Origin: Streptomyces coeruleorubidus
GTDB lineage: Bacteria; Actinomycetota; Actinomycetes; Streptomycetales; Streptomycetaceae
Reading direction: 5' to 3'
Assembly: GCF_028885415.1 (NCBI RefSeq)
Contig: NZ_CP118527.1
Coordinates: 5,518,001 to 5,582,000, forward strand
DNA: 64,000 nucleotides
The notes beneath the pieces are model-generated. The model saw only the letters and a list, made by a program, of their open reading frames with translations, was not told the DNA's origin and did not search any database. Made by a program: the position numbers and the translations under genes. Positions 1-7,588 of this stretch are shown piece by piece (the stretch's first letter is position 1; each line of letters starts with the position of its first letter).

Positions 1-548
1 TCGGTGCGCCAGGGCAGCCCGGCGCGGTTCATCTCGGCGGCCACCAGCATGCCCGCGGACTCGGCGGCCGTCAGCAGGCGCATCCGGTCGGGGTGTTCGG
101 CCCGCTCGTGCCGCCGCTGCTGCTCGGCGTAGACCGCGAGGAGGTCGGGCAGGGGCAGGTGGACGCCCCGCGGTTCGAACAGTGAGGACTGGGAGCCCGG
201 TTCGGCGGAGCGCTGCGGCGGATCGGGCGGCACGGGGCCGCCGCGCAGCCGGGCCAGGGCGGCCGCGGCCGAGCGTGGTTCCCCGTACCGCCCCTCGTGG
301 CCGAGGAGGAGCGTCTCGGCGGCCTCGATGTCGTAGCACCGCTCGACTCGCACCCCCGTGGCGAGCAGGCGCGGGTAGACCTCGGCGGTGGACCGCCACA
401 CCCACCGCGTGACGCCGGGACGGCTCCGCACGGCCTCGGCGGGATCCGCCTCCCGCCGCACCGGCCCGGCGGGCAGCCCGTCCGGACCGAGGGGGGCGAC
501 GTCCACGCCACCGTCCTCGGCCGGAGCGATCGCCCACCGGTCGGCCAT
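1..548 (-). CDS. DNA polymerase I-like protein, bifunctional 3'-5' exonuclease/DNA polymerase (N-terminal part)
   Basis: The reverse strand is open from an ATG at 548 to the window edge, giving 182 residues without a stop. The N-terminus begins MADRWAIAPAEDGG and contains a WVWRSTAEVYPRLLATGV segment and later an LPLPDLLAVYAEQQRR segment. I recognise these from the Streptomyces polymerase A-family protein annotated as bifunctional 3'-5' exonuclease/DNA polymerase, which is distinct from the main PolI. The catalytic polymerase motifs lie outside the window and cannot be checked. No Shine-Dalgarno sequence is visible before the ATG, so the start may be leaderless. The assignment relies on family recall and S. 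coelicolor gene order. Confidence 0.75.
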   Translation of the reverse strand, partial: MADRWAIAPAEDGGVDVAPLGPDGLPAGPVRREADPAEAVRSRPGVTRWVWRSTAEVYPRLLATGVRVERCYDIEAAETLLLGHEGRYGEPRSAAAALARLRGGPVPPDPPQRSAEPGSQSSLFEPRGVHLPLPDLLAVYAEQQRRHERAEHPDRMRLLTAAESAGMLVAAEMNRAGLPWRT

Positions 549-982
549 GCTGCGAGTGTGCCAGGGGGGTCTGACAACGCCCCCCGATCGCCGTTCCGGT
601 CTCGGCCCGGGTCCCGGTTCCGGTCCCGGTCTCGGCCTAGGTCTCGGTCTCGACCTCGGTCCCGGCCTTGGTCCCGGTCGCCGTCCCGGCCCCGGCCTCA
701 GTCCCGGCCCTGGCCTCAGTCCCGGCCCTGGCCTCAGTCCCGGCCTCAGTCCCGGCCTCAGTCCCGGCTCCGGTCGCCGTCCCGGTCCCGGCCTCAGTCC
801 CGGCCCCGGTCGCCGTCCCGGTCACAGTCCCGGTGCCGGTCGCCGTTCCTCCCCGGCCTCGGCCCCGGCCTCGGCCCCGGCCTCGGCCTCGGCCCCGGCC
901 CCGGCCCCGGCCCCGCCCCGGCCCCGCCCCGACCCCGGTCGCCGTCCCGTCACGTCGCCGTCTCGGTCACCGCCGGGCGCCC
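549..982. other. 434-bp gene-free gap, mostly low-complexity
   Basis: The gap separates the start of the polymerase-like gene from the end of the Clp-N gene; both are on the reverse strand. About 360 bases of it are the simple-sequence tract listed separately. The open frames across the tract translate to runs such as GTEAGTEAG or VPASVPASV and look like by-products of the repeat. I see no convincing promoter or gene. Confidence 0.6.
590..950. repeat. Degenerate tandem hexamer/dodecamer tract
   Basis: The plus strand is a run of imperfect 6-mers of the types tcccgg, cctcag, ccctgg and ctcggc. They often combine into 12- and 18-base units (cctcagtcccgg; the same with ccctgg added) that repeat several times between 700 and 800. 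The 3' part shifts to ccccgg/cctcgg units. Such tracts arise by slippage and vary between strains. No coding role is apparent. Confidence 0.85.
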
Positions 983-1726
983 TCAGGCCTCGTCCAGCGT
1001 CTCCTTCTGCGCCTGCACGATCTTCTCCAGCACCTCGGCCACGTACCGCTCGGTCCGCTCCTTGCCGATGCCCAGGCCGCTGAGGACGCCCTGGCCGTTC
1101 TCGTGCTCCAGCAGGGCGAGCAGGATGTGCTCGGTGCCGATGTAGTTGTGGCCGAGGCGCAGGGCCTCGCGGAAGGTGAGCTCCAGGACCTTCTTGGCGG
1201 CCTGGCCGTACGGCACCAGCTCCGGGGCCTCCTCGACGGCCGGCGGCAGTGCGGCGGTCGCCGCCTCGCGGACCGTGTCGAGGGAGACGCCCTGCTCGAC
1301 GAGCGCCTTCGCGGCGAGACCCTCGGGCTCGGCCAGCAGACCGAGGACGAGGTGCTCGGGCACGCCCTCGGCGTTGCGCGCGGACTTGGCGGCGTTGTGC
1401 GCGGCCATCACCGTGTTGCGGGCGCGGGGCGTGTAGCGGTTGAAGCCCTGGCTCGGGTCGAGGTCCGCCGACTCCTTCGGCACGAAGCGCTTCTGCGCGG
1501 CCTGCCGGGTGACCCCCATGCTCTTGCCGATGTCCGTCCAGGAGGCGCCCGAACGGCGGGCCTGGTCCACGAAGTGGCCGATCAGGTGGTCGGCCACCTC
1601 GCCGAGGTGATCGGCGGCGAGCACCGCGTCCTGGAGCTGTTCGAGGGGTTCCTGGTGAACCTTCTTGATCGCCGCGATGAGGTCGTCGAGGCGCACGGAT
1701 GACGTGATGTTGGGGTTCGTCGTCAT
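983..1726 (-). CDS. Clp N-domain protein with N-terminal HTH
   Basis: The product is 247 residues and lacks any AAA+ ATPase module, so it is not a ClpC chaperone. Residues about 58-81 (ASWTDIGKSMGVTRQAAQKR) look like a helix-turn-helix. The C-terminal half holds two Clp-N repeats, including [16 protein letters not shown], closely like the N-domain of the clpC product at the far end of this window. The start is set at the ATG because a good promoter puts transcription at or next to that A; upstream in-frame codons have no ribosome site. It could be a regulator that senses Clp substrates or an adaptor. That role is inference. Confidence 0.85.
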   Translation of the reverse strand: MTTNPNITSSVRLDDLIAAIKKVHQEPLEQLQDAVLAADHLGEVADHLIGHFVDQARRSGASWTDIGKSMGVTRQAAQKRFVPKESADLDPSQGFNRYTPRARNTVMAAHNAAKSARNAEGVPEHLVLGLLAEPEGLAAKALVEQGVSLDTVREAATAALPPAVEEAPELVPYGQAAKKVLELTFREALRLGHNYIGTEHILLALLEHENGQGVLSGLGIGKERTERYVAEVLEKIVQAQKETLDEA

Positions 1727-1778
1727 GGTGTCAACCGTAGGTTGCGCTCGCCAGGGTGTCAACCACGAGTTGACACCC
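1727..1778 (-). promoter_or_regulatory. Leaderless promoter with GTTGACACC operators
   Basis: On the reverse strand TTGACA (1762-1757), a 17-base spacer and TACGGT (1739-1734) form a near-consensus sigma-70 promoter. Seven bases separate the -10 box from the ATG at 1726, so the mRNA should start at or beside the start codon. A perfect 10-base inverted repeat (gggtgtcaac, 1754-1763; gttgacaccc, 1769-1778; 5-base spacer) overlaps the -35 box, and another ggtgtcaac copy sits at 1727-1735. These are good candidate operators for the HTH of the encoded protein. Confidence 0.7.
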
Positions 1779-1876
1779 TGCGACACCCTGCGACACCCTT
1801 CGGTGCCCGGCTTGCGAGCGGCTAGGAACACCGTGCGCGTGCCGGGCCGCCCCTGCCGGCGTGGCACCATCGGCCC

Positions 1877-2977
1877 GTGAGTACGCCCACCACCGTCGAC
1901 CGCGCGTTCGAGGCCGCCCTGTACGACAGCAGCGAGACGGCCCTCGACACCGGCGCGTCCCTGCTCGCCTCCGACCCGGCTGCGGACGCCGAACTCGCCC
2001 GGCGCGGTGAGGAGTTCGTGGCGGCGGCCTGGCGGCGCGGCTGGCAGCCGGCCGATGTCGTGCGGACCGTCCGGCGCGAGCTGGACGACGTGCACGTACG
2101 CCTGGTGGCGGCGCTGATCCGCGCGCAGGCGCCGCACGACCGTCCGCGCGGCCGCCGCTGGAGCGCGCAGCTCGCGGAACTCCCCGCCGACCCCCCGCCC
2201 CGCAGCGACCGCTTCTCGTACGCCACCGCCGTGCTGGAGCTGTACCGCCTGCTGCTGCGCCTGCCGGCCCTCGAGGCCCTCGACGAGTCCGCCGGGGAGC
2301 CGAAGACCGAGTCCCGGATGTTCGGCCGCATCCGAGCCCTGCTCGCCAAGGCGGAGGCCACCGGGTTCCCGGAGGAGGCGGAGGCGCTCAGTGCCAAGGC
2401 GCAGGAGCTGATGGCCCGGCACAGTGTCGACGAGGCGCTGCTAGCGGCCCGGGCACCCTCGCCCGAGACGCCCGGGGCCTGCCGGATCGGTGTCGAACCG
2501 CCGTACGAGCAGGCCAAGGCGGTACTGCTGGACGCCGTCGCCGCCGCCAACCACTGCCGGGCGGTGTGGAACGAGCCCTTCGGCTTCTCCACCGTCGTCG
2601 GCTTCGAAACCGACCTGGAAGCGGTCGAACTCCTCTACACCTCACTCCTCGTGCAGGCCACGACCGCGATGACCAAGGCGGAGGCCGCCCAGCGCGCGGC
2701 CGGCCGCAAGCGCACCAAGACGTTCCGGCAGTCCTTCCTCGCGGCCTATGCCCACCGCATCGGCACCCGTCTGGCGGCAGCCGCCGAGACCCAGGTGTCG
2801 GAGGACCTGCTCCCGGTCCTCGCCTCCCGCGACGTGGCGGTCACCGGCCGGCTGGACTCGATGTTCCCGGAGACGACCACGACCCGTCTGCGCGGTGTGC
2901 GCGACGCGGCGGGCTGGACTCAGGGCGCGCAGGCGGCGGACCGCGCCCAGGTCGGACACCGCCCGCCGTTGCGCTGA
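1877..2977 (+). CDS. DUF2786 domain protein
   Basis: The 366-residue product starts at a GTG. A central segment beginning FGRIRALLAKAEATGFPEEA, followed by ALSAKAQELMARHSVDEALL, is characteristic of DUF2786 (residues about 150-190). This domain is of unknown function and is common in Actinobacteria and phages. The C-terminal part includes KRTKTFRQSFLAAYAHRIG. It is divergent from the Clp-N gene with about 150 bases between them, so the two could share regulation. No signal peptide or membrane segment is visible. Confidence 0.8.
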   Translation: MSTPTTVDRAFEAALYDSSETALDTGASLLASDPAADAELARRGEEFVAAAWRRGWQPADVVRTVRRELDDVHVRLVAALIRAQAPHDRPRGRRWSAQLAELPADPPPRSDRFSYATAVLELYRLLLRLPALEALDESAGEPKTESRMFGRIRALLAKAEATGFPEEAEALSAKAQELMARHSVDEALLAARAPSPETPGACRIGVEPPYEQAKAVLLDAVAAANHCRAVWNEPFGFSTVVGFETDLEAVELLYTSLLVQATTAMTKAEAAQRAAGRKRTKTFRQSFLAAYAHRIGTRLAAAAETQVSEDLLPVLASRDVAVTGRLDSMFPETTTTRLRGVRDAAGWTQGAQAADRAQVGHRPPLR

Positions 2978-2984
2978 CCTGCCG

Positions 2985-3533
2985 TCAGTCGCCCGAGGAC
3001 TGGAAGCCGCTCACCGAGGCCTGCGCCGCGCCGCCGCTGCCGCTCCCGTCCCTCCTGGCGACCTCGCCGTACGACCACGTCAGGTCGTGCGCGTCCTCGC
3101 CGGCGCCGGGCAGGGTGAAGGACGCCTTCCGCACGGCAAGGCTCTTCGCGGAACCGGCCTCGCCCCGGACGTAGGTGATCGTGAAGGACGTGGTGCCGCC
3201 CTTCCCCAGCGTGAGCGGCTGGGCCTTCGCGCCCTCCTCCGGGGACACGGACGTCGTGCTGTCCTCGGCCGCGAGGTCCACGGCGGGGAAGCCCTTCAGG
3301 GCGCACGGGGCGCCGTTGTTGGTGAGGGTGACGGTGACGTTGCCGGTGTCCCCGGCCGCCGGGGCGGCACCGGCCCCGACCTCCACGCCCAAGTCGCCGA
3401 TCGAGCAGGCCGAACCGCCCGGCCGGTCCGCCTTCTTGGCGTCGTCGGCACTGGTCTTGGCGTCGTCGCAGGCGGTCAGCAGGAGCGTGGCCGCGAGGGC
3501 GGCGGCCAGGGCGAGGGGAGGAAGGGGGCGCAT
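2985..3533 (-). CDS. Lipoprotein with DUF4232-like domain
   Basis: The 182-residue product has a lipoprotein signal (PPLALAAALAATLLLTACDD) with lipobox LTAC, so it should be exported and lipidated. The mature part carries paired cysteines (GGSACSIGDLGVEVG and NNGAPCALKGFPAV) and reads like DUF4232, an extracellular domain of unknown function frequent in Streptomyces. The ATG at 3533 is chosen because AGAGGA lies 5-6 bases upstream and the signal peptide starts there. It ends 8 bases from the end of the convergent DUF2786 gene. Confidence 0.85.
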   Translation of the reverse strand: MRPLPPLALAAALAATLLLTACDDAKTSADDAKKADRPGGSACSIGDLGVEVGAGAAPAAGDTGNVTVTLTNNGAPCALKGFPAVDLAAEDSTTSVSPEEGAKAQPLTLGKGGTTSFTITYVRGEAGSAKSLAVRKASFTLPGAGEDAHDLTWSYGEVARRDGSGSGGAAQASVSGFQSSGD

Positions 3534-3671
3534 GGGGTCCTCTGGTGCGTGATGGCGATGGGCGGTTCGGACGCATGGATCATCTCGGACGCAGGGACCG
3601 TCACGCACCGGGGCAGGCCACCCGCCGGAACAGCCTCTGAAACCCCCCGGGCCCCTCAAACCCCCACGCTC

Positions 3672-4253
3672 CTACCCGAGGCCCCCCGTCGGCAGCCCGG
3701 TCGGCAGTTTCCCGCCCTCGGCCTTGGTGTACGTCTCCGCGCCGAGGCCGCCCTCCCAGGTGACCTTGAGGCTCTTGCCGTTCACGGAGTCGACCGTGCC
3801 GATCGCCCGGTCCTTGCTGCCGTCCGTGCACTTCAGGCGGATCATCCGCGTCCCGGACTCCTCGCCCGCGGTGCCGGTGCACACGCTGCCGCCGGTGGCG
3901 AAGACCGCGGCCTGCTTACCGGTGATCACCAGGGCCACGGCCTTGCCGCCGGTCGTCGCGAGCCAGCTGCCCTCGAGCCCCCCGGCGTCCGACCCGTCGG
4001 AACCGGAACCGGAGCCGGAACCGGAGCCGGAACCGGCGTCGGAACCGGAGCCGGAGTCACCGCCCGTCCCGGCGGACGCCGCGGCCGACGGGGCCGGGCT
4101 GGAGGCCGAGTCGTCCCCGGAGTCGCCGGCACCGCTGCACGCGGACAGCACGAGCACGCCCGCCAGGCCCGCGGCCGCCGCCGCGACCCGCGCGCGCCGA
4201 CGGGGTCCCGGGCGACACGCTCCCGGGCGACGCGAGAAGATCACCGAAGTCAC
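3672..4253 (-). CDS. Lipoprotein with Gly-Ser linker, unknown function
   Basis: The 193-residue product starts at a GTG (VTSVIFSRRPG). An Arg-rich n-region and a hydrophobic stretch end in lipobox LSAC. A long linker made almost only of Gly, Ser and Asp (SGSGSDAGSGSGSGSGSG) leads to a small C-terminal domain with two cysteines (VCTGTAG, LKCTDGS). I do not recognise that domain. It probably sits on the outer face of the membrane. An upstream ATG at 4346 is possible but would place a non-signal extension before the n-region. Confidence 0.75.
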   Translation of the reverse strand: MTSVIFSRRPGACRPGPRRRARVAAAAAGLAGVLVLSACSGAGDSGDDSASSPAPSAAASAGTGGDSGSGSDAGSGSGSGSGSGSDGSDAGGLEGSWLATTGGKAVALVITGKQAAVFATGGSVCTGTAGEESGTRMIRLKCTDGSKDRAIGTVDSVNGKSLKVTWEGGLGAETYTKAEGGKLPTGLPTGGLG

Positions 4254-4408
4254 TGCAAGCCCCCAAGCTGTAGCCGGCCGACGGCCCCGGTCGGAGCCCG
4301 CCGACCCATGCCGGAACGACCGCAGCAAGCTACCAGGGCCGGTCAAGAGGCCCAGGGGCGAACCCCCAGGGGCCTCTTACCGGCCCGCCGGCGCCGGGAA
4401 ACCCCGGC

Positions 4409-4714
4409 TCACCAGGACGACTTGCGCACCCCCGGCAGGTACCCCGCATGCGCCTGCTCCCGCAGACTCACCCGGGACAGCCCGAACGTCCGGAAGTAAC
4501 CGCGCGGCCGCCCGTCCACCTGGTCCCGGTTGCGCACCCGCGTGGCGCTGGCGTCGCGCGGCTGCCTGCGCAGTTCCGCCTGCGCGGCGAGCCGTTCGGC
4601 GTCCGTGGACGAGGGCCGCCGGATGATCTCCTTCAGCTCGGCCCGCCGGGCGGCGTACCGCGCGACGATCTCCTGCCGCTTGTCGTTCTTCGCGATCTTG
4701 CTCTTCTTCGCCAT
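4409..4714 (-). CDS. rpsN: 30S ribosomal protein S14, zinc-independent paralogue
   Basis: The 101-residue product begins [20 protein letters not shown] and ends [11 protein letters not shown], the long S14 form. It has no CxxC pairs, so it is the zinc-free version made when zinc is scarce. Its ATG overlaps the stop of rpmB (ATGA), so the two genes are translationally coupled. It belongs to the reverse-strand half of the divergent cluster centred on the Zur-type box near 4990. Confidence 0.95.
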   Translation of the reverse strand: MAKKSKIAKNDKRQEIVARYAARRAELKEIIRRPSSTDAERLAAQAELRRQPRDASATRVRNRDQVDGRPRGYFRTFGLSRVSLREQAHAGYLPGVRKSSW

Positions 4715-4950
4715 CAGACCTTCACTCCCCGGGCGCGGATCCGGGCGACGGCCGCCTCGACTCCGATCGTGTCGATGGTCTTGATCGCCCTGGCGCTCAG
4801 CCGCAGGCGTACGTACCGGCCCTCGCTCGGCAGCCAGTAGCGCTTGGTCTGGATGTTGGGGTCGAACCGGCGTGACGTGCGCCGGTGGGAGTGCGAGATG
4901 CGGTTGCCGAAGCCGGGCTGGGTGCCGGTCAGCATGCAGTGGGCGGACAT
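4714..4950 (-). CDS. rpmB: 50S ribosomal protein L28, zinc-independent paralogue
   Basis: The 78-residue product ([20 protein letters not shown]...) is L28. It has a single cysteine, so the four-cysteine zinc site of the standard copy is missing. A GAGGT ribosome site lies upstream of the ATG. It is the first gene of the rpmB-rpsN transcript, directly behind the shared Zur-type operator. Alternative ribosomal proteins of this kind free zinc by replacing zinc-bearing copies in the ribosome. Confidence 0.95.
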   Translation of the reverse strand: MSAHCMLTGTQPGFGNRISHSHRRTSRRFDPNIQTKRYWLPSEGRYVRLRLSARAIKTIDTIGVEAAVARIRARGVKV

Positions 4951-4978
4951 GTGGTGACGTACCTCTCTGGCTCAGGAG

Positions 4979-5013
4979 ATGTAAATGGAATTCATTTTCA
5001 GTAGCATAGCGGC
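4979..5013. promoter_or_regulatory. Zur-type box in the divergent ribosomal-protein promoter
   Basis: A near-perfect palindrome gtaaatggaattcattttc (4981-4999) lies between rpmB (reverse) and rpmG (forward). Its AT-rich AAATG...CATTT form fits Streptomyces Zur boxes, and genes of this set are known Zur targets in S. coelicolor. For rpmG, a -10-like TAGCAT (5002-5007) sits six bases before the ATG with no ribosome site, so rpmG is probably leaderless and its promoter overlaps the box. Zinc-bound Zur should repress both directions. Confidence 0.8.
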
Positions 5014-5178
5014 ATGGCACGCAACGAACTCCGACCGGTCATCAAACTCCGGTCCACGGCCGGGACCGGCTACACCTACGTGACCCGCAAGAACCGTCGC
5101 AACGACCCGGACCGACTGACCCTGCGCAAGTTCGATCCGGTCGTCGGCCGCCACGTCGACTTCCGAGAGGAGCGCTGA
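5014..5178 (+). CDS. rpmG: 50S ribosomal protein L33, zinc-independent paralogue
   Basis: This 54-residue gene runs from ATG to TGA and translates to [20 protein letters not shown]... ending [11 protein letters not shown]. It is L33 without the CxxC pairs of the zinc form. It is followed after 2 bases by rpmE2, so it heads the forward half of the Zur-controlled cluster. Its likely leaderless start is described under the Zur-type box. Confidence 0.93.
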   Translation: MARNELRPVIKLRSTAGTGYTYVTRKNRRNDPDRLTLRKFDPVVGRHVDFREER

Positions 5179-5180
5179 CC

Positions 5181-5429
5181 ATGCGCAAGGGCATCCACCC
5201 GGACTACGGTCCCGTCGTCTTCCGTGACCGTGCCGCGAACTACGCCTTCCTCACCCGCTCGACCATGACGAGTGAGAAGACCGTCGAGTGGGAGGACGGC
5301 AACACCTACCCGGTCGTCGACGTCGAGATCTCCGACGTCAGCCACCCCTTCTACACCGGCACGGCCCGCGTCCTGGACACCGCGGGACGCGTGGAGCGCT
5401 TCGAGCGCCGGTACGGAAAGAAGGGCTGA
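5181..5429 (+). CDS. rpmE2: 50S ribosomal protein L31 type B
   Basis: The 82-residue product ([16 protein letters not shown]...) is the type B L31, which lacks the CxxC zinc motif and carries the usual extended C-terminus ([14 protein letters not shown]). A GAGAGGAG ribosome site lies within the end of rpmG. It is followed after 4 bases by the CobW-like gene, so all four forward genes probably form one transcript. Confidence 0.95.
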   Translation: MRKGIHPDYGPVVFRDRAANYAFLTRSTMTSEKTVEWEDGNTYPVVDVEISDVSHPFYTGTARVLDTAGRVERFERRYGKKG

Positions 5430-5433
5430 CCCC

Positions 5434-6654
5434 GTGCCCGAGCTCTCCGTCGTCATCGTCGGCGGGCTGCACGCCGACGCCCGCAAGGAGGCCGTGGCCA
5501 GGCTGCTCGCCGACGTGCCCGGCAGCGTCGCACTCCATCACGACCTGGCGACGGCCGCGGCCGGCACGGTCGTACGGACCGTCCGGGACGCCACGGGCGT
5601 CCTGGACGCGGGAGAGGCGCCGCTCGTCAACGACTGTGCCTGCTGCGCCCTGCGCGAGGACCTGGTCCCGGAGCTGGAGCGGCTCGCGGACGCCGGGCAG
5701 GCGCCCCTGGCCGTCGTCGAGCTGTGGGACTCCGTCGAGCCCAAGGCCATGGCCGAGGTCGTCACGGCCGGCGGGCTGACCGTCACCGGCGTGATCACCG
5801 CCGTCGACCCGGCCCTGGTCCTGCCGTACCTCGGCAACGGCGACGACCTGGCCGACGGCGGCCTCGCGGCAGCCGCCACCGACCAGCGCACGGTCGCCGA
5901 CACCTTCGCCCGCCAGCTGGAGTACGCCCCCGTCCTCGCGATCGCCGAGTCCCCGGAGGCCGACGACGAGGACCGCGAGCTGCTCGCGCAGCTGCACCCG
6001 ACGGCCCGCCAGGTCCCGATCGGCCACGGCGGCCTGGCGGGCGCACCCGCCCCCGGCGCCGTCACGGCGGACACGGCTGACGGCCTGACCGTGCCGGCCC
6101 CGCGCCGACGCCCGCTGTCGCCGCTGGCCGCGGCCGCCCTGGCCGGCTTCGACGTGGAGTCGGCGGCGGCCGCCCAGCACCCGGCCTGCGCCCTGCTCCC
6201 CGCCGAGGCCGACGCGCACGGCGTCTCCACCCTGGTCTGGCAGCAGCGCCGCCCCTTCCACCCGGAGCGGCTCTACGCCGCCCTGGAGGACCTGACCTGC
6301 GCGGCCGCCCGCAGCCGGGGCCGGTTCTGGCTCGCCGACAAGCCCGACACGCTGTTCCACTGGGACGCGGCGGGCGGGGCCCTGTGCGTGGAGAGCGTGG
6401 GGCCGTGGCTCGCCTCGCTGCCGGACGCGGCCTGGGAGATGGTCCCGCCGGTGCGCCGCGCCGCTGCCGCGCTGGACTGGCACCCCGAGCACGGTGACCG
6501 CGGCCAGCACCTGGTCTTCACCTCGCCCGGCCTCGACCGGGACGGCCTGGAGCGGCTGCTGGAGTCCTGCCTGCTGACCGACGCCGAGTACGCGGCCGGG
6601 CGCGACGCCTGGCAGCGGCTGCCACACGCCTTCGACACCCTCCTGGAGGTCTGA
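5434..6654 (+). CDS. CobW/COG0523-family protein with degenerate P-loop
   Basis: The 406-residue product starts at a GTG 4 bases after rpmE2. It has the family's metal-binding CxCC motif (NDCACCALRED, Cys68, Cys70, Cys71) and the CobW C-terminal domain (LVWQQRRPFHPERLYAAL; later GQHLVFTSPGLDRD). The family's Walker A, normally GxxGxGKT, is here replaced by GGLHADARKEAVARLL, with no GKT or GKS. COG0523 GTPases in zinc-regulated operons act as zinc chaperones. This one may bind metal without normal GTP hydrolysis. Its place between Zur-controlled ribosomal proteins supports a zinc-starvation role. Confidence 0.85.
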   Translation: MPELSVVIVGGLHADARKEAVARLLADVPGSVALHHDLATAAAGTVVRTVRDATGVLDAGEAPLVNDCACCALREDLVPELERLADAGQAPLAVVELWDSVEPKAMAEVVTAGGLTVTGVITAVDPALVLPYLGNGDDLADGGLAAAATDQRTVADTFARQLEYAPVLAIAESPEADDEDRELLAQLHPTARQVPIGHGGLAGAPAPGAVTADTADGLTVPAPRRRPLSPLAAAALAGFDVESAAAAQHPACALLPAEADAHGVSTLVWQQRRPFHPERLYAALEDLTCAAARSRGRFWLADKPDTLFHWDAAGGALCVESVGPWLASLPDAAWEMVPPVRRAAAALDWHPEHGDRGQHLVFTSPGLDRDGLERLLESCLLTDAEYAAGRDAWQRLPHAFDTLLEV

Positions 6655-6660
6655 CCCGAG

Positions 6661-6894
6661 ATGCCCCGCAAGATCGACCGCAAGCCCGTCAAGAACCGTC
6701 CCAACCCCCTGGACCAGGCCGGGATCGAGTACATCGACTACAAGGACACCGACCTGTTGCGGAAGTTCATCTCCGACCGCGGCAAGATCCGCAGCCGCCG
6801 GGTCACCCGGGTGTCGGCCCAGCAGCAGCGGCAGCTGGCCCGGGCGATCAAGAACGCGCGCGAGATGGCGCTGCTGCCGTACGCCAGCCGGTGA
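6661..6894 (+). CDS. rpsR2: 30S ribosomal protein S18, zinc-independent paralogue
   Basis: The 77-residue product ([21 protein letters not shown]...) is S18, with typical [19 protein letters not shown] and [15 protein letters not shown] segments. It has no cysteines, unlike zinc-linked S18. It is 6 bases downstream of the CobW-like gene and closes the forward Zur-regulated operon. Its last codons (ctgctgccgtacgcc) resemble the 20-bp repeats that follow the stop. Confidence 0.95.
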   Translation: MPRKIDRKPVKNRPNPLDQAGIEYIDYKDTDLLRKFISDRGKIRSRRVTRVSAQQQRQLARAIKNAREMALLPYASR

Positions 6895-6925
6895 GCCGTA
6901 CGCCGGCTGTTGAGCCGCACTCCAA

Positions 6926-7016
6926 CCGCTGCTGCCGTACACCGCGGCCGCTGCTGCCGTAGACCGGCCGCTCCTGCCGCGCACCGGCCGCTGACGCCGT
7001 ACGCCGGCCGCTGAGC
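6926..7016. repeat. Four and a half 20-bp tandem repeats after rpsR2
   Basis: Units at 6926-6947 (22 bp), 6948-6967, 6968-6987, 6988-7007 and a partial one at 7008-7016 follow the pattern ccgctgctgccgtacaccgg with a few changes. The pattern resembles the last codons of rpsR2 (6868-6892), as if the gene end had been copied outward by slippage. Confidence 0.85.
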
Positions 7017-7030
7017 GCATCCGGCCCGGG

Positions 7031-7065
7031 TGAGGTTCCCCACGCTTGACGGGTGGGGAACCTCA
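7031..7065 (+). terminator. Hairpin terminator of the rpmG-rpsR2 operon
   Basis: tgaggttccccac (7031-7043) pairs perfectly with gtggggaacctca (7053-7065) around a 9-base loop, a 13-bp stem. No T-run follows, which is common for Streptomyces terminators. Confidence 0.8.
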
Positions 7066-7479
7066 TGCCTTGGTCGCGACGCCGCACGGGGCGCACGCCG
7101 GGCGGTTCGTCAGGGCCGGGTGGCCGACTGCCTGTCCGGCGATGGTCCGACCCCGGCACCGGCCCGCAGGAGGACGTCACAGTCCTCCGCGCGGCCCATT
7201 TCTTCCCGCCCCCGCTTCCTGCGGCCGTCCTCCGCATGGAGCCCGTCCGGCCCTGCCCGAAGCCCCGGACCCCACGCCCCAGCTCCCGCTTCTCCGGTCT
7301 CGCTGCCGTCCCGGCGCCCGTCCCCGCCGCCGAGCGGATGCTCCGCCTCCACGACACCTCCGCCGGACCCGACGACTTCGTCACGGGCGCCCGGGAACGC
7401 GCGGCGGTGGAGGGCCGTCAAACAGGCAAGAGCTTTCGGTAAAGCGGTCGTCAAAGCTGTAACCGGACGCCCACCCGGC

Positions 7480-7526
7480 GTGCACGTGCATCTGCCCATG
7501 CATCTGCACATGAACAGGGCTATGAT
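7480..7526 (+). promoter_or_regulatory. 28-bp element and -10 box upstream of the DUF397 gene
   Basis: The element at 7480-7507 contains two copies of tgcatctgc 12 bases apart plus a leading tgcacg. A TATGAT at 7521-7526 is a good -10 box, so the element covers the expected -35 region. The same 28 bases, with one mismatch, occur in the same orientation relative to the gene upstream of the ATPase gene at 8515-8542. It is a strong candidate operator; the regulator encoded at 8750 is the obvious candidate to bind it. Confidence 0.7.
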
Positions 7527-7588
7527 CCGGGTCAGTTGACCACCGCATCAATGGCCACACAAGCCAGTGCACCACCGGGGAGCGACCT

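Larger units (their letters stand above)
6895..7588. other. 694-bp gap between rpsR2 and the DUF397 gene
   Basis: This stretch holds, in order, short tandem repeats (6926-7016), a strong hairpin (7031-7065), about 400 bases without a convincing gene, and the 28-base element with promoter before the DUF397 gene. A forward frame is open from 7053 to 7442 and includes ERMLRLHDTSAGPDDFVTG, which looks protein-like. It has no good start or ribosome site and begins inside the hairpin, so at most it is a gene remnant. Confidence 0.5.

Noticed and set aside
590..950. CRISPR-like or coding interpretation of the hexamer tract
   Set aside because: There are no spacers and no repeat-spacer periodicity. 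The open frames exist because the repeat unit is a multiple of three without stop codons.
7053..7442. A 129-codon forward frame after the rpsR2 terminator
   Set aside because: It starts inside the terminator stem without a ribosome site. Part of it looks protein-like but there is no supporting context; at most it is a remnant.
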